This document shows, in pieces, positions 52,243-61,827 of a stretch of DNA of 64,000 nucleotides. Made by a program: the position numbers and the translations under genes. The notes below the pieces were generated by a model that searched no databases, was not told the origin of the DNA, and worked only from the letters and a program-made list of their open reading frames with translations. Every line of letters starts with the position of its first letter. The first letter of the stretch is position 1. Source of the stretch: Rhodothermus sp. (GTDB lineage Bacteria > Bacteroidota > Rhodothermia > Rhodothermales > Rhodothermaceae); assembly GCA_030950375.1 (NCBI GenBank), contig JAUZRN010000019.1:94700-158699 (forward strand), read 5' to 3'.

Positions 52243-55178
52243 CCAAAGAAAAACTGACGGAAAAACCGTTCGCGATCTCGAAAGCCCTTGCGGTAACGAT
52301 AGCCCATATCGTAACGCAATACTAACCCGCCCAGCAGATTTAGCCGGAAACCCAGGCCAATGGCACCGATCGTTTCCCCGGTGTAAAGTTGGGGCTCTCG
52401 ACGATCGTAGCGATCGTTCCACACATGGGCGGCATCGAAGAACAATGCCCCCCGCAGGTTAGCAATACCAAACGGTGCCAGCAGTGGCATGTACAGTGAA
52501 GGAGCTTCCAGGATCGGAAAGCGCAGCTCGTGCGAGGTAAACCAGAGCTTACGCCCTCGTACGTTAAACAGCGGAAAGCCACGCAGATCCCAGCTCCCTC
52601 CCAGAAACCACAGCCGTGCTTCCCGCCCTTCATTGAAGCGCAGCAGCCCCCATGAGGCCAGCGTGACATTGCGCGTCAGACGCAGATAGTGGCGCACATC
52701 CAGGCTCAGCGTGTAGTAACTGACGTTGGCATAGCGCAGGTCGGTGGTATACCCCAGCGTCAGATTGGCCCGCCACCCCGCGACCGGTCCGTTGGCGCCG
52801 TAGAGTGCATGGTCATGCACAAAGGCCAGCGCATTCGACAGGAGGAGGGCCCGACGTCGGATACCTCGGATGGCTACGCGTTTGTCGCTCCAGGCCAGTG
52901 CTGTATGCAGCTCAAGACGCCGAAAGGTAGAAAGTGGATAGCTCAGCGCTCCGTAGGTGCCCACCAGTTCTTCCCAGAGCAGCGGATACTCGGCGGCGGC
53001 ATCTGGATCGGTCAGGTCAAAACGCAGGCCGGCAAACCGATAGATTCCGTAGCCAACATTTGTGCGACGGTGGAGCTGCACGCGGGAGATGGCCACGTTC
53101 AACCCTTTGAGCAGCTCGCCACTTCCTCGACCCGTGTGAAAAACCGTCACGTACCATCGATCGTCACCCAGTAGATCTGAAAAAGCCAGCATGGCACCGC
53201 CCGTCGTACCCCAGAGCGCGCTCTGGCTGATACTAATGCCGCCATAGGCTATATCCAGACTGTAACGTCGATGGTAAGGTCGGCGCCGAACACCGCTCTC
53301 GGTCGAAAGACGTCCTGGCTGCCAGGGGGGATGGCTGCCCAGCAATGCCAGCGTGGCTTGCTGATACGGACGGACCAGGCGCTCGGCCACATTCGGGATA
53401 TGGCGAATGGTGAACCGATAGTGCTCAAATGCACTGAAAAGCAGGTGTCCGTCAGACGTCCACACCGGATCGAAGGCGGCGGTGGCCAGATTGGTCAATC
53501 GGTAAAGGCGCCGCACCGGTGGCCCGACAGCCTGTGAACCCGTCTCGGGATAGATGGTCGCTACCGGACGGACGGGCAGCCGGGGGGTCACTTCGACCGC
53601 CCAGATGTTCTGTGGGCTAAAGCGACCGTCAGCCGTCATCACCGTACTGGCAAACACGACGTAACGGCCATCTGGGCTCCATCGGGGCTCCTGATCGCGC
53701 CGCCATCCGTCGGTAAGCTGACGTATCTGTCCCGTACTGAAGTCATAGAGAAACAGATTCATGCCATAATGCGCACCCCAGGCGGTACGATCCGAGGCAA
53801 ACACCAGCAGGCGTCCATCCGGACTCCACGCGGGATCACGATCATCGTAAAGATCGCGCGTGAGCCGCTCAAGCTGGCCACTCGCGGTATCCAGCACATA
53901 AAGATCGATCCATCCACCGTCATCGATCGCACTGAAAGCCAGCCGCTTGCCGTCCGGACTCCATGTCGGACTGTAGAGCGCTACCAGTTGGGCAAACCGG
54001 TACGTGCTGACCAGCGCTTCCCGTTCCAGGTCGTACAGATGCAATGCATCTCCTGCACCACTCCGAGTCGTAAAGGCCAGAACGCCCGCCGACGACACGT
54101 CCATGCGATCTTCCAGCAAGCTCACCGATTCAAAGCGTTCGCTCCGGCCGATATGAATCAGCGCCCGCGGCGTACCTGTTGGTCGATAGGTCGCATCAAC
54201 CGGAATCGCATACAGGCTGGTGTAGGTACCCTCGTTACCCAGGTAGTATACAAACCGCTGGCCATCACGCCGTCGGTAAACGACCGGTTTTGTGCTGAAT
54301 CCCCGTGCCACGACCGCTCGGGAAGCCAGTGAAGGAAGCGTTCGATGCGGCAGCATCGGCAGATAGCGCCGCTGCAACCAGCGCGCCCAGCGATCTGATA
54401 TCCTGTAGAAATCTTCGCCCAGCACGTGCTCCATCACACGCCGAAAGTCACGGTCAATCCAGAATTGCTCGATCAACTCCAGGAGTTTTTCCTCGCCGTA
54501 GGTCTCGGCAATGAAATGGCAAAGCGCCTCCCCCTCTTTGTACATGAGAAAGGTGCCATAGGTGCGGTACATGTTTTCCAGGGGTACCAGGTAGTTCGCA
54601 TAGAGCGCATCCCGCAAGATCATCTCGTGCCGGTCGTCGGGTGGTCCCGACCAGTACTCAGCCAGCCCTTCGGTGAACCACAGGGGCAGATAGCGATCGG
54701 GAGGCATCCGATGATCACGCAACACCTGCAGCGCCCGATGGAACGTAAACACGTGGACGAGTTCGTGCCAGATCACGCGCCGAAAACGATAGAGATTCCC
54801 GCTGGCCGGGATCACCACCCGCCCTTTGATCAGCTCGAAAAAGCCCGCCACGCCCTCCGGGATGAAGCCCGGTATCGTGTTTGTCTGTTGGAAATGATAA
54901 GGTGCCGCATAAAAAATAATCGGTATGCGTTGTGGCAGGACATGGTTAAAGCGCTGCTGAAGTATGCGATAAGCCTCCTCAGCAAAATAGGCCCCATGCT
55001 CGGCCAGGGCCTGCATCCGGGGATAATAGTAGATGTCAAAGTGCTCCGTCTGCAACACATGCCAGTCAAAGCGCTCGTACTGGATCTTGTTTTTTCCGAA
55101 ATGTGCCTCATAGAATTGAGCTGACGCGTTCAATGGCGCCAGCACACACAATCCTAACCCCACCAGCAATACGCGCAT
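52230..55178 (-). CDS. Metalloprotease-propeller-outer-membrane barrel fusion
   Basis: 982 residues. A signal peptide (cleavage after ASA) precedes a gluzincin-like peptidase domain with HELVH at 138-142 and a third-ligand candidate E170 in WFTEGLAEYWSG. From about 290 to 620 come WD40/TolB-like propeller repeats with the signature YSPTWSPDGKRLAFSA, DPAWSPDGRLLVFASD and EPRWSPDGRYVVFAS. The last 330 residues are a BamA/D15-like barrel: LGDDRWYVTVFHTGRG, RLELHTALAWSDKR, FPLFNVRGRKLW, AALFFDAAHVWND-type strands, ending FRQFFFGWDF with the terminal aromatic needed for barrel insertion. Such three-part proteins are known as unnamed genes in Bacteroidota and relatives; the substrate is unknown. 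Genes for a BamB-like and a PEGA protein overlap downstream. Confidence 0.85.
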   Translation of the reverse strand: MRVLLVGLGLCVLAPLNASAQFYEAHFGKNKIQYERFDWHVLQTEHFDIYYYPRMQALAEHGAYFAEEAYRILQQRFNHVLPQRIPIIFYAAPYHFQQTNTIPGFIPEGVAGFFELIKGRVVIPASGNLYRFRRVIWHELVHVFTFHRALQVLRDHRMPPDRYLPLWFTEGLAEYWSGPPDDRHEMILRDALYANYLVPLENMYRTYGTFLMYKEGEALCHFIAETYGEEKLLELIEQFWIDRDFRRVMEHVLGEDFYRISDRWARWLQRRYLPMLPHRTLPSLASRAVVARGFSTKPVVYRRRDGQRFVYYLGNEGTYTSLYAIPVDATYRPTGTPRALIHIGRSERFESVSLLEDRMDVSSAGVLAFTTRSGAGDALHLYDLEREALVSTYRFAQLVALYSPTWSPDGKRLAFSAIDDGGWIDLYVLDTASGQLERLTRDLYDDRDPAWSPDGRLLVFASDRTAWGAHYGMNLFLYDFSTGQIRQLTDGWRRDQEPRWSPDGRYVVFASTVMTADGRFSPQNIWAVEVTPRLPVRPVATIYPETGSQAVGPPVRRLYRLTNLATAAFDPVWTSDGHLLFSAFEHYRFTIRHIPNVAERLVRPYQQATLALLGSHPPWQPGRLSTESGVRRRPYHRRYSLDIAYGGISISQSALWGTTGGAMLAFSDLLGDDRWYVTVFHTGRGSGELLKGLNVAISRVQLHRRTNVGYGIYRFAGLRFDLTDPDAAAEYPLLWEELVGTYGALSYPLSTFRRLELHTALAWSDKRVAIRGIRRRALLLSNALAFVHDHALYGANGPVAGWRANLTLGYTTDLRYANVSYYTLSLDVRHYLRLTRNVTLASWGLLRFNEGREARLWFLGGSWDLRGFPLFNVRGRKLWFTSHELRFPILEAPSLYMPLLAPFGIANLRGALFFDAAHVWNDRYDRREPQLYTGETIGAIGLGFRLNLLGGLVLRYDMGYRYRKGFRDRERFFRQFFFGWDF

Positions 55179-55345
55179 GGTGCCCGATGCCCACAGATGC
55201 CTCCGGTTGCTGCCTTCATCATCTGTTCACAGGCTACGCTGGTCAACAGCAACCGTTCCGGCCAGTCCCGCATATCCCCATGCTCCCATAGACCACGGCT
55301 CGTGCTGCTGGCTCAGCCCGACGGTTACGGACTCAACACATGCGC

Positions 55346-58300
55346 TTACATATTTCGGCGATACTCACCGCCTACTTCGAACAGGGCCTGGGTGATCTGG
55401 CCCAGCGAGCAGTAGCGCACGGTCTCCATCAACTCGGCGAAGACATTCTCACCCCGACGGGCTACCTGCTGGAGGCGTTCCAGCATACGCGGTGCCCGAT
55501 GCGCATGGCGTCGCTGGAAGGCCCGCAGACTTTCGAGCTGATGCCGCTTTTCTGCTTCGTGCGAGCGCATCAGGGCCGTGGGTGCGTCATGCGACTCACC
55601 GTTTTTCGGCAGAAACGTATTCACCCCAATGATCGGCAGCTCACCGCTATGCTTTTTGCGCTCATACAACAGGGATTCTTCCTGAATCTTGCCGCGCTGA
55701 TACATCGACTCCATCGCTCCGAGTACGCCGCCGCGGCGGTCGAGCCGTTCGAACTCTTGCAGTACTGCCTCTTCGACCAGATCGGTCAATTCTTCGATGA
55801 TAAAGCTCCCCTGCAGCGGGTTTTCATTCTTTGCCAGCCCGAGCTCCTTGTTGATGATGAGCTGAATGGCGATGGCGCGGCGTACACTTTCTTCCGTCGG
55901 CGTCGTGATGGCTTCATCGTAAGCATTGGTGTGTAGTGAGTTGCAGTTATCGTAGATGGCCATCAGTGCCTGTAGGGTCGTGCGAATATCGTTGAAGGCA
56001 ATCTCTTTGGCGTGCAGACTGCGTCCGGAAGTCTGAATATGGTACTTGAGCTTCTGACTGCGCTCATTGGCACCGTAGCGGTCGCGCATCGCCACTGCCC
56101 AGATACGCCGGGCAACCCGTCCGATCACGCTGTATTCCGGATCCATGCCGTTTGAGAAGAAGAAGGACAGGTTCGGCGCAAAGTCGTCGATATGCATGCC
56201 CCGGCTCAGGTAGTATTCCACATAGGTGAAGCCGTTGGCCAATGTCAGGGCCAACTGCGTGATTGGATTGGCGCCAGCTTCGGCAATGTGGTAGCCTGAA
56301 ATGGAAACCGAATAGAAGTTACGGATCTTGTGATCGATAAAATACTGTTGCACGTCGCCCATCAGACGCAGGGCAAACTCGGTCGAAAAAATGCAGGTAT
56401 TCTGCGCCTGATCCTCTTTCAGGATATCGGCCTGCACGGTGCCTCGTACCACGGAGAGCGCCCGGGCTTTGATGTTCTCGTAAGTTTCTCGGTCAAGCAG
56501 TCCCCATTCGACTAACTCTGCACCATTGGTGCCCAGCAGGCCCAGTCCCGTGCCATCGTGCGTAGGGGGCAGGCTATCGAGGCGTCCCTGCGGGCCAAAG
56601 GGCACGTAACGCGGGCGGTCGTCGCCCAGCCGCTCGGCAAGGACCCGTTCGACCTCTTCCCAGCGCCCGATCTCTCGCAGGTAATACTCCACCTGCTGAT
56701 CAATGGCTGTGTTCAAGAACATAGCCAGGATCATAGGCGCCGGTCCGTTGATGGTCATCGACACGCTCGTTTTCGGATCACACAGGTTAAAGCCCGAATA
56801 GAGCTTCTTCATATCGTCGAGCGTGCAGATCGAGACACCGGCGTTGCCGATTTTACCATAGATATCCGGGCGCTCATCCGGATCACGTCCGTAGAGTGTG
56901 ACAGAGTCGAAGGCGGTTGACAGGCGCTTGGCTGCCATGCCTTCGGAAATGTAGTGGAAGCGACGGTTGGTACGCTCGGGCGTCCCCTCGCCCGCAAACA
57001 TGCGCGTCGGTTCCTCTTCCGTACGTTTGAAGGGGTATACACCGGCCGTATAGGGAAAGTAGCCAGGCAGATTCTCCAGCAGCGCAAAGCGCAGGCGTTC
57101 GCCCGGGTCTTCATAGCGCGGAAGTGCTACCCGCGGCACCCGGGTGCCAGCCAGCGACGTGTGATAAAGCGGTGTAGAGATCTCCCTGTCACGTACCTTA
57201 TAGGTGAACGTCTCCTGGCGGTAGCGTTCGGCCGTCGCATCCCATTCCTCCAGAATGCGCTTGCAACGGGCATCAAGCTTGTCCCACCAGTGGCGAATCA
57301 TCTGATCCAACCGCTCCAGCAGCACCTCTCGGTCCTCAGGCGCCCAGTGTTCTACCTGGCGCCGGGCCCCTACCGCCTCCCCCCACTTTCGGGCATAGGC
57401 TACCTGTGCTTCGACCCACTTTCGATAGTTACGACAGGTCTCAACAATTTCGCCCAGGTAGCGCTCTCGCTTCGGAGGAATGATGGCCAGTTTTTCGGGA
57501 TCCACCTCGGGAAGTTCATCCGGCTTAAACAGGCGAGAGGTCCTTCCAAAGCGAAAACGTTCGTTGAGCAGCTCAAGCAGTGCCAGGTAGAGGCGTGTCG
57601 TGCCTGGATCGTTAAAATGCGAGGCCATGGTCGGGAAGACCGGCATGGCCTCCAGCGGCTGATCGAAGGCGCCCCGGTTGCGCTGTACCTGTTTGCGAAT
57701 ATCCCGCAGGGCATCCTGGCTGCCTCGTTTTTCGAACTTATTCAGCACAATCAGATCTGCCAGATCCAGCATGTCGATTTTTTCGAGCTGGGTCGAGGCA
57801 CCGTAGTCCTGCGTCATCACATAGAGGGTTACGTCGGCTAGATCTACAATTTCCGTATCGCTCTGGCCAATACCAGCCGTCTCGATAAAGATCAAATCGA
57901 AGCCGGCCGCCCGGCACACTTCGATCGCCTCCTTCAGCGACTCGGAGATGGACCGATGGGCCCGGCGCGTAGCGAATGAGCGCATGTAAACACGGTCGCC
58001 GTGCTCGCCGTAGAGTGCATTCATGCGGATGCGGTCGCCCAGTAGCGCCCCTCCTGTACGTCGCCGTGTAGGATCGACCGAAAGCACCGCAATGTGGAGA
58101 TCCTCAAAGTCGTTCAAAAAGCGACGAATCAGCTCATCGGTCAGCGTCGATTTGCCGGCGCCGCCGGTACCCGTGATGCCCACCACCGGAGCCGTACGCA
58201 CTTCGGCAGCCGGCACCCCATCCCCTCCGGCCGGCTCAGGAATCAGATGGGCCGGTACATGCTCCAGCAGCCGCGATTCGATTGCTGTCAGCACGCGGGC

Positions 58301-58798
58301 CAGCGCTTTTTTGTCGCGCTGCCGGACGCGTTCCCATGCCTCCTCCTCAAGCTGGCGCACCGTTGGGAAGTCGCACTGTTCCAGCATGTAGTTGACCATC
58401 CCCTGCAACCCCATGCGCAGCCCGTCTTCCGGCGAAAAGATCTTGCAGACACCATAGGCTTCCAGCTCTCGGATTTCCTCGGGCACGATCACGCCACCGC
58501 CCCCACCGAAGACTTTGATGTGCGCAGCACCCCGCTCACGCAACAGGTCAATCATGTATTTAAAGAACTCCATATGTCCGCCCTGGTAGCTCGAGACCGC
58601 TATCCCCTGCACATCCTCCTGAATGGCCGTCTCGACAATCTCATGTACGGAACGGTTATGCCCCAGGTGAATGACTTCAGCCCCACTGGCCTGCAGCAAC
58701 CGACGAATCAGGTTAATGGCAGCGTCGTGCCCATCGAAGAGGCTGGCAGCTGTAACAAAACGAATGCGGTGCTTGGGTTTATAGACACGCGGTTCCAT
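55346..58798 (-). CDS. icmF: Fused B12-dependent acyl-CoA mutase (IcmF type)
   Basis: 1150 residues from ATG 58798; the longer frame uses a TTG seven codons earlier. Order: B12-binding domain ([18 protein letters not shown]-x-H-x-x-A, where the last Gly of the classical motif is Ala; [12 protein letters not shown]), a MeaB-like G-protein domain (P-loop [12 protein letters not shown] at about 207-218, guanine-specificity LNKFEKRG), then the mutase barrel ([49 protein letters not shown], in pieces). This arrangement is that of IcmF, which interconverts isobutyryl-CoA and n-butyryl-CoA and carries its own chaperone. Methylmalonyl-CoA or pivalyl-CoA as substrate cannot be excluded by eye. It lies 75 bases after menB on the same strand. 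Confidence 0.93.
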   Translation of the reverse strand: MEPRVYKPKHRIRFVTAASLFDGHDAAINLIRRLLQASGAEVIHLGHNRSVHEIVETAIQEDVQGIAVSSYQGGHMEFFKYMIDLLRERGAAHIKVFGGGGGVIVPEEIRELEAYGVCKIFSPEDGLRMGLQGMVNYMLEQCDFPTVRQLEEEAWERVRQRDKKALARVLTAIESRLLEHVPAHLIPEPAGGDGVPAAEVRTAPVVGITGTGGAGKSTLTDELIRRFLNDFEDLHIAVLSVDPTRRRTGGALLGDRIRMNALYGEHGDRVYMRSFATRRAHRSISESLKEAIEVCRAAGFDLIFIETAGIGQSDTEIVDLADVTLYVMTQDYGASTQLEKIDMLDLADLIVLNKFEKRGSQDALRDIRKQVQRNRGAFDQPLEAMPVFPTMASHFNDPGTTRLYLALLELLNERFRFGRTSRLFKPDELPEVDPEKLAIIPPKRERYLGEIVETCRNYRKWVEAQVAYARKWGEAVGARRQVEHWAPEDREVLLERLDQMIRHWWDKLDARCKRILEEWDATAERYRQETFTYKVRDREISTPLYHTSLAGTRVPRVALPRYEDPGERLRFALLENLPGYFPYTAGVYPFKRTEEEPTRMFAGEGTPERTNRRFHYISEGMAAKRLSTAFDSVTLYGRDPDERPDIYGKIGNAGVSICTLDDMKKLYSGFNLCDPKTSVSMTINGPAPMILAMFLNTAIDQQVEYYLREIGRWEEVERVLAERLGDDRPRYVPFGPQGRLDSLPPTHDGTGLGLLGTNGAELVEWGLLDRETYENIKARALSVVRGTVQADILKEDQAQNTCIFSTEFALRLMGDVQQYFIDHKIRNFYSVSISGYHIAEAGANPITQLALTLANGFTYVEYYLSRGMHIDDFAPNLSFFFSNGMDPEYSVIGRVARRIWAVAMRDRYGANERSQKLKYHIQTSGRSLHAKEIAFNDIRTTLQALMAIYDNCNSLHTNAYDEAITTPTEESVRRAIAIQLIINKELGLAKNENPLQGSFIIEELTDLVEEAVLQEFERLDRRGGVLGAMESMYQRGKIQEESLLYERKKHSGELPIIGVNTFLPKNGESHDAPTALMRSHEAEKRHQLESLRAFQRRHAHRAPRMLERLQQVARRGENVFAELMETVRYCSLGQITQALFEVGGEYRRNM

Positions 58799-58873
58799 AG
58801 CCCATTTCGATTTTTGCAAGCGCTTCCGTCCATAAAAAACAATGAACCCTGCTACAATGATTCAATCAGCCGA

Positions 58874-59770
58874 TCAATAATACCACGGAAATCTGGAATA
58901 GTCCGGACGGCGCTTCTCCAGGAAGGCGTCTCGTCCTTCCTGTGCCTCTTCGGTCATATACGCCAGACGCGTGGCTTCGCCAGCGAACAACTGCTGGCCG
59001 ATGAGTCCGTCGTCGATCAAATTAAAAGCATATTTGAGCATTCGAATGGCCGTCGGGCTTTTCTGGTTAATCGCGGCGGCCCATTCCAGGGCAACCTCTT
59101 CAAGTTGTTCGTGGGGGACCACGGCGTTGACCATCCCCATCTGGTAAGCTTCCTCGGCTGTATAAGTACGCCCCAGGAAAAAGATTTCACGCGCGCGTTT
59201 TTGTCCCACCATACGGGCCAGGTAGGCTGACCCAAAGCCCCCATCAAAGCTGGCCACATCCGGGTCGGTCTGTTTAAACAGGGCGTGCTCTCGACTGGCA
59301 AGTGTCAGGTCACACACCACGTGCAGGCTGTGTCCTCCTCCGACGGCCCACCCGGGCACCACAGCGATCACTACCTTGGGCATGAAGCGGATCAATCGCT
59401 GGACTTCCAGAATGTGCAGTCGGCCCATGCGGGCTTTGGCCGCAGGCGTGTCGTCTCTCTCGTCATATTGATACCCCGAGGGTCCACGCACACGCTGATC
59501 CCCACCGGCTGAGAAGGCCCATTTACCATGCTTTTTCGAAGGGCCGTTGCCCGTCAGCAGCACCACCCCGACATCCGGCGTCTGACGTGCATGGTCAAGT
59601 GCCTGATAGAGCTCATCGACCGTTTTCGGGCGAAAAGCATTGAGGACTTCCGGGCGGTTGAAGGCAATACGTACCGTACCCTGATCCTTGGCGCGGTGAT
59701 AGGTAATATCCTCAAACTGAAAGCCTTCGACTTCAATCCAGCGATCGGGGTCAAAAATCGCCGAAACCAT
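58874..59770 (-). CDS. menB: 1,4-dihydroxy-2-naphthoyl-CoA synthase, type II
   Basis: 298 residues from ATG 59770, which has GGAG 8 bases upstream; an earlier GTG at 59779 is less well placed. Crotonase-fold motifs are FNRPEVLNAFRPKTVDEL, VLLTGNG, AFSAGGDQRVRG, GWAVGGGHSLHVVCDL and FKQTDPDVASFDGGFGSAYL. In KQTD the last Asp stands where type I enzymes (such as Escherichia coli) have Gly, so this is the bicarbonate-independent type II like that of mycobacteria. It closes the second ring in menaquinone synthesis. No other men gene is in the window. Confidence 0.96.
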   Translation of the reverse strand: MVSAIFDPDRWIEVEGFQFEDITYHRAKDQGTVRIAFNRPEVLNAFRPKTVDELYQALDHARQTPDVGVVLLTGNGPSKKHGKWAFSAGGDQRVRGPSGYQYDERDDTPAAKARMGRLHILEVQRLIRFMPKVVIAVVPGWAVGGGHSLHVVCDLTLASREHALFKQTDPDVASFDGGFGSAYLARMVGQKRAREIFFLGRTYTAEEAYQMGMVNAVVPHEQLEEVALEWAAAINQKSPTAIRMLKYAFNLIDDGLIGQQLFAGEATRLAYMTEEAQEGRDAFLEKRRPDYSRFPWYY

Positions 59771-59845
59771 TGTGATCACTCCGCTTTTCGTGAAACACCT
59801 TGTGCTTGCGGCAGGGGCAATATAGCATGAAGGGGACCTCTCCTG

Positions 59846-60472
59846 CTATAGATTTTCAGGCCAGGCCAGTGCCCAGACGTACCCTTCACGCAGGTTGGCT
59901 ACAACGCGCCAGCGCCTACCATCTTCCAGGCAGACCCACCCCTGCGTCGGTGCCTCAAGGGCCAGGCGCAACCGCCGCGGCGAGCAGCGCAGTCCGACCC
60001 CCAGACCTTTCAGCACCGCCTCCTTCAAGGTCCAGCACCAGATGGATGCCAGTTCGGGCTTTCTCTGGAAATAACGCAGCACCGAATATTCGTCCGGGTG
60101 CAGAACGTAACGATAGAGCTCTGATGGCCGTGGTTTGAGACGCTCCAGGTCGACCCCTACAGGGTGGCGGGCGGTCACCGCCAGGGCTACCTCGTCAGCA
60201 TGGGCGATCGACACAAACAGGCCGGTGCCTGGCACGCAGGGGGGCTCATCAGGGCGTGCCACGATGGGCACGCGGTCGGGCGTCGTACCCAGGCGCTCGG
60301 CCAGCACCTGACGAGCGGCTGCACGCCCCAGCAGAAAAGAACGACGGCGCTGCACTCGTCGGAATCCTTCCAGTCGTCGACATTCGTCTGCTGAAAGCCA
60401 CGTGCGCCACGTCGCTTCACGGGCTGGATCGTAGCGCAGCCAGCACCAGGTGATCGTCTCCGGCAGCATCAT
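59846..60472 (-). CDS. 4'-phosphopantetheinyl transferase (Sfp type)
   Basis: About 208 residues starting at ATG 60472 or 60469. Longer frames run into the sodA terminator hairpin, which fixes the start. Magnesium and CoA-binding motifs are present: FVSIAHADEVALAV, VGVDLERL and WTLKEAVLKGLGVGL (W-x-x-KEA-x-x-K). It transfers phosphopantetheine from CoA to carrier proteins of fatty-acid, polyketide or nonribosomal peptide synthesis. No such synthase is in the window; the Sfp type usually has broad range and may serve the acyl carrier protein as well. It is followed by menB after about 75 bases. Confidence 0.9.
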   Translation of the reverse strand: MMLPETITWCWLRYDPAREATWRTWLSADECRRLEGFRRVQRRRSFLLGRAAARQVLAERLGTTPDRVPIVARPDEPPCVPGTGLFVSIAHADEVALAVTARHPVGVDLERLKPRPSELYRYVLHPDEYSVLRYFQRKPELASIWCWTLKEAVLKGLGVGLRCSPRRLRLALEAPTQGWVCLEDGRRWRVVANLREGYVWALAWPENL

Positions 60473-60485
60473 GCTTTCATCAACG

Positions 60486-60514
60486 AAAAAAGGCAGGGCT
60501 GGTGCCCTGCCTTT
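60486..60514 (-). terminator. sodA terminator
   Basis: A perfect 11-bp stem (AAAGGCAGGGC at 60489-60499 with GCCCTGCCTTT at 60504-60514) and, on the minus strand, a T run. It separates sodA from the phosphopantetheinyl transferase. Confidence 0.88.
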
Positions 60515-60538
60515 CACGGCTCCACGCAATCCCACAAT

Positions 60539-61168
60539 TCAGGACGCCGCCACCTTCGCCACGGCTTCTTTGTAGTACTGGGCCACCTGGTCCCAGTTGA
60601 CCACATTCCACCAGTTCTGAATGTACTCGGCACGGCGATTCTGATACTTCAAATAGTAGGCATGCTCCCAGACATCCAGTCCCAGGATAGGGGTATGTCC
60701 CTGCATGTAGGGGCTGTCCTGGTTGGGCAGTGAATAGACCTGAAGCTTGCCGTTTTCGTCCACAACCAGCCAGGCCCAGCCACTCCCAAAGCGGCCCGCA
60801 GCCTCGGCCGAAAACTTCTCCTTGAAGGTTTCGAACGAGCCAAACGTCGATTGGATGGCCTCGGCCAGTTCACCGGTGGGTTCACCACCACCGTTGGGCT
60901 TCATGATCGTCCAGAACAGGCTGTGGTTGGCATGCCCACCACCGTTGTTGCGCACAGCCGTACGGATCGCCTCGGGCACTTCATCGATACCGCGCAGCAA
61001 CGCCTCGATCGACTTTTGTTGCAGCTCTGAATGGCCCTCAAGCGCCTTATTCAGCTTGTCCACATAGCCCTGATGGTGCTTCGTGTAGTGAATTTCCATC
61101 GTTTTTGCGTCGATGTAGGGCTCGAGGGCATCATACGGATAGGGCAACGGGGGCAGCGTAAAAGCCAT
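60539..61168 (-). CDS. sodA: Superoxide dismutase, manganese type (Mn/Fe family)
   Basis: 209 residues. Metal ligands are H27 ([10 protein letters not shown]), H82 ([11 protein letters not shown]), D165 and H169 (DVWEHAYYL). The Gln of LPNQDSP and Gly of NNGGGH favour manganese over iron. It is cytoplasmic: no signal peptide. GAGGAG, five bases before the ATG, is a strong ribosome-binding site. The protein dismutates superoxide to peroxide and oxygen; in an aerobic thermophile it is expected to be abundant. It forms its own unit with a terminator. Confidence 0.97.
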   Translation of the reverse strand: MAFTLPPLPYPYDALEPYIDAKTMEIHYTKHHQGYVDKLNKALEGHSELQQKSIEALLRGIDEVPEAIRTAVRNNGGGHANHSLFWTIMKPNGGGEPTGELAEAIQSTFGSFETFKEKFSAEAAGRFGSGWAWLVVDENGKLQVYSLPNQDSPYMQGHTPILGLDVWEHAYYLKYQNRRAEYIQNWWNVVNWDQVAQYYKEAVAKVAAS

Positions 61169-61272
61169 AGCGTCTCCTCGATTTGGTTTTGGGGTGCTGT
61201 GCTTCAGATCGCCGCAGCGTTCCTCCCACGGGGAAAGTTCTAACGGAAAAAACGCAAAGAAAGTTTTCCGGG

Positions 61273-61821
61273 TTAACCAGATCGTAACACTTCGAGCAAT
61301 CGATGATAATCGCGTGTGCTGAGCTTACCTTGCGCTCGCAGTCGCGCCAGGGCGGCCTGCACCGCTGCATGATCGGTTTGTGCATTGGAGGGGTCATGCG
61401 CCATCGGAGCACGCAACATCGCCTCCTGTAGAAAACGCGCCACGTAGGGGGCTGCTCTGGGCTTACCGGAAAAATCCATTGAGAGTGTGAACGTGGCGCG
61501 GCCGCGGTTAACCTGCAGTTCAATCCGTCGCCCCCCCAGCAATCGCCGCTTCAACGCAACGCCCACAAGATCTTCGTACAGGACGGTCTGAGAGGGCTCC
61601 AGATCTATATTCTGGAAAATAAACCGATCGCGCAAAAAAACGGCTCCGTCTCGTCCCGTCCCCATCCATGTGGCATCGTAGAGGGCCAGCACTTCGTGCG
61701 GCGCCACTCCATGTGCATAGTCGGCCAACGCGCCCCGGAGCCGGTCTTCGGGAATCTCCGGAGCCACGAACAGTCCCCACTGTGGTGCATGGGGAATTAG
61801 CTCACGAATCAACGCTTCCAT
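61273..61821 (-). CDS. Unknown protein with a PH-like central region
   Basis: 182 residues; I recognise no family. The centre ([29 protein letters not shown] then [27 protein letters not shown], in pieces) alternates strands and turns like bacterial PH domains (YokE-like), ending in a helix [12 protein letters not shown]. The last 30 residues ([24 protein letters not shown]) look like a short SHOCT-type helical hairpin. No signal peptide or membrane helix. It starts 6 bases after rsmB on the same strand, so the pair is probably co-transcribed. sodA lies beyond it with its own promoter region. Confidence 0.6.
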   Translation of the reverse strand: MEALIRELIPHAPQWGLFVAPEIPEDRLRGALADYAHGVAPHEVLALYDATWMGTGRDGAVFLRDRFIFQNIDLEPSQTVLYEDLVGVALKRRLLGGRRIELQVNRGRATFTLSMDFSGKPRAAPYVARFLQEAMLRAPMAHDPSNAQTDHAAVQAALARLRAQGKLSTRDYHRLLEVLRSG

Positions 61822-61827
61822 AGGCCC

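Noticed and set aside
52243..52422. N-terminal extension of the BamB-like gene from 52422
   Set aside because: The extension lies inside the upstream barrel gene and precedes a good signal peptide at 52242.
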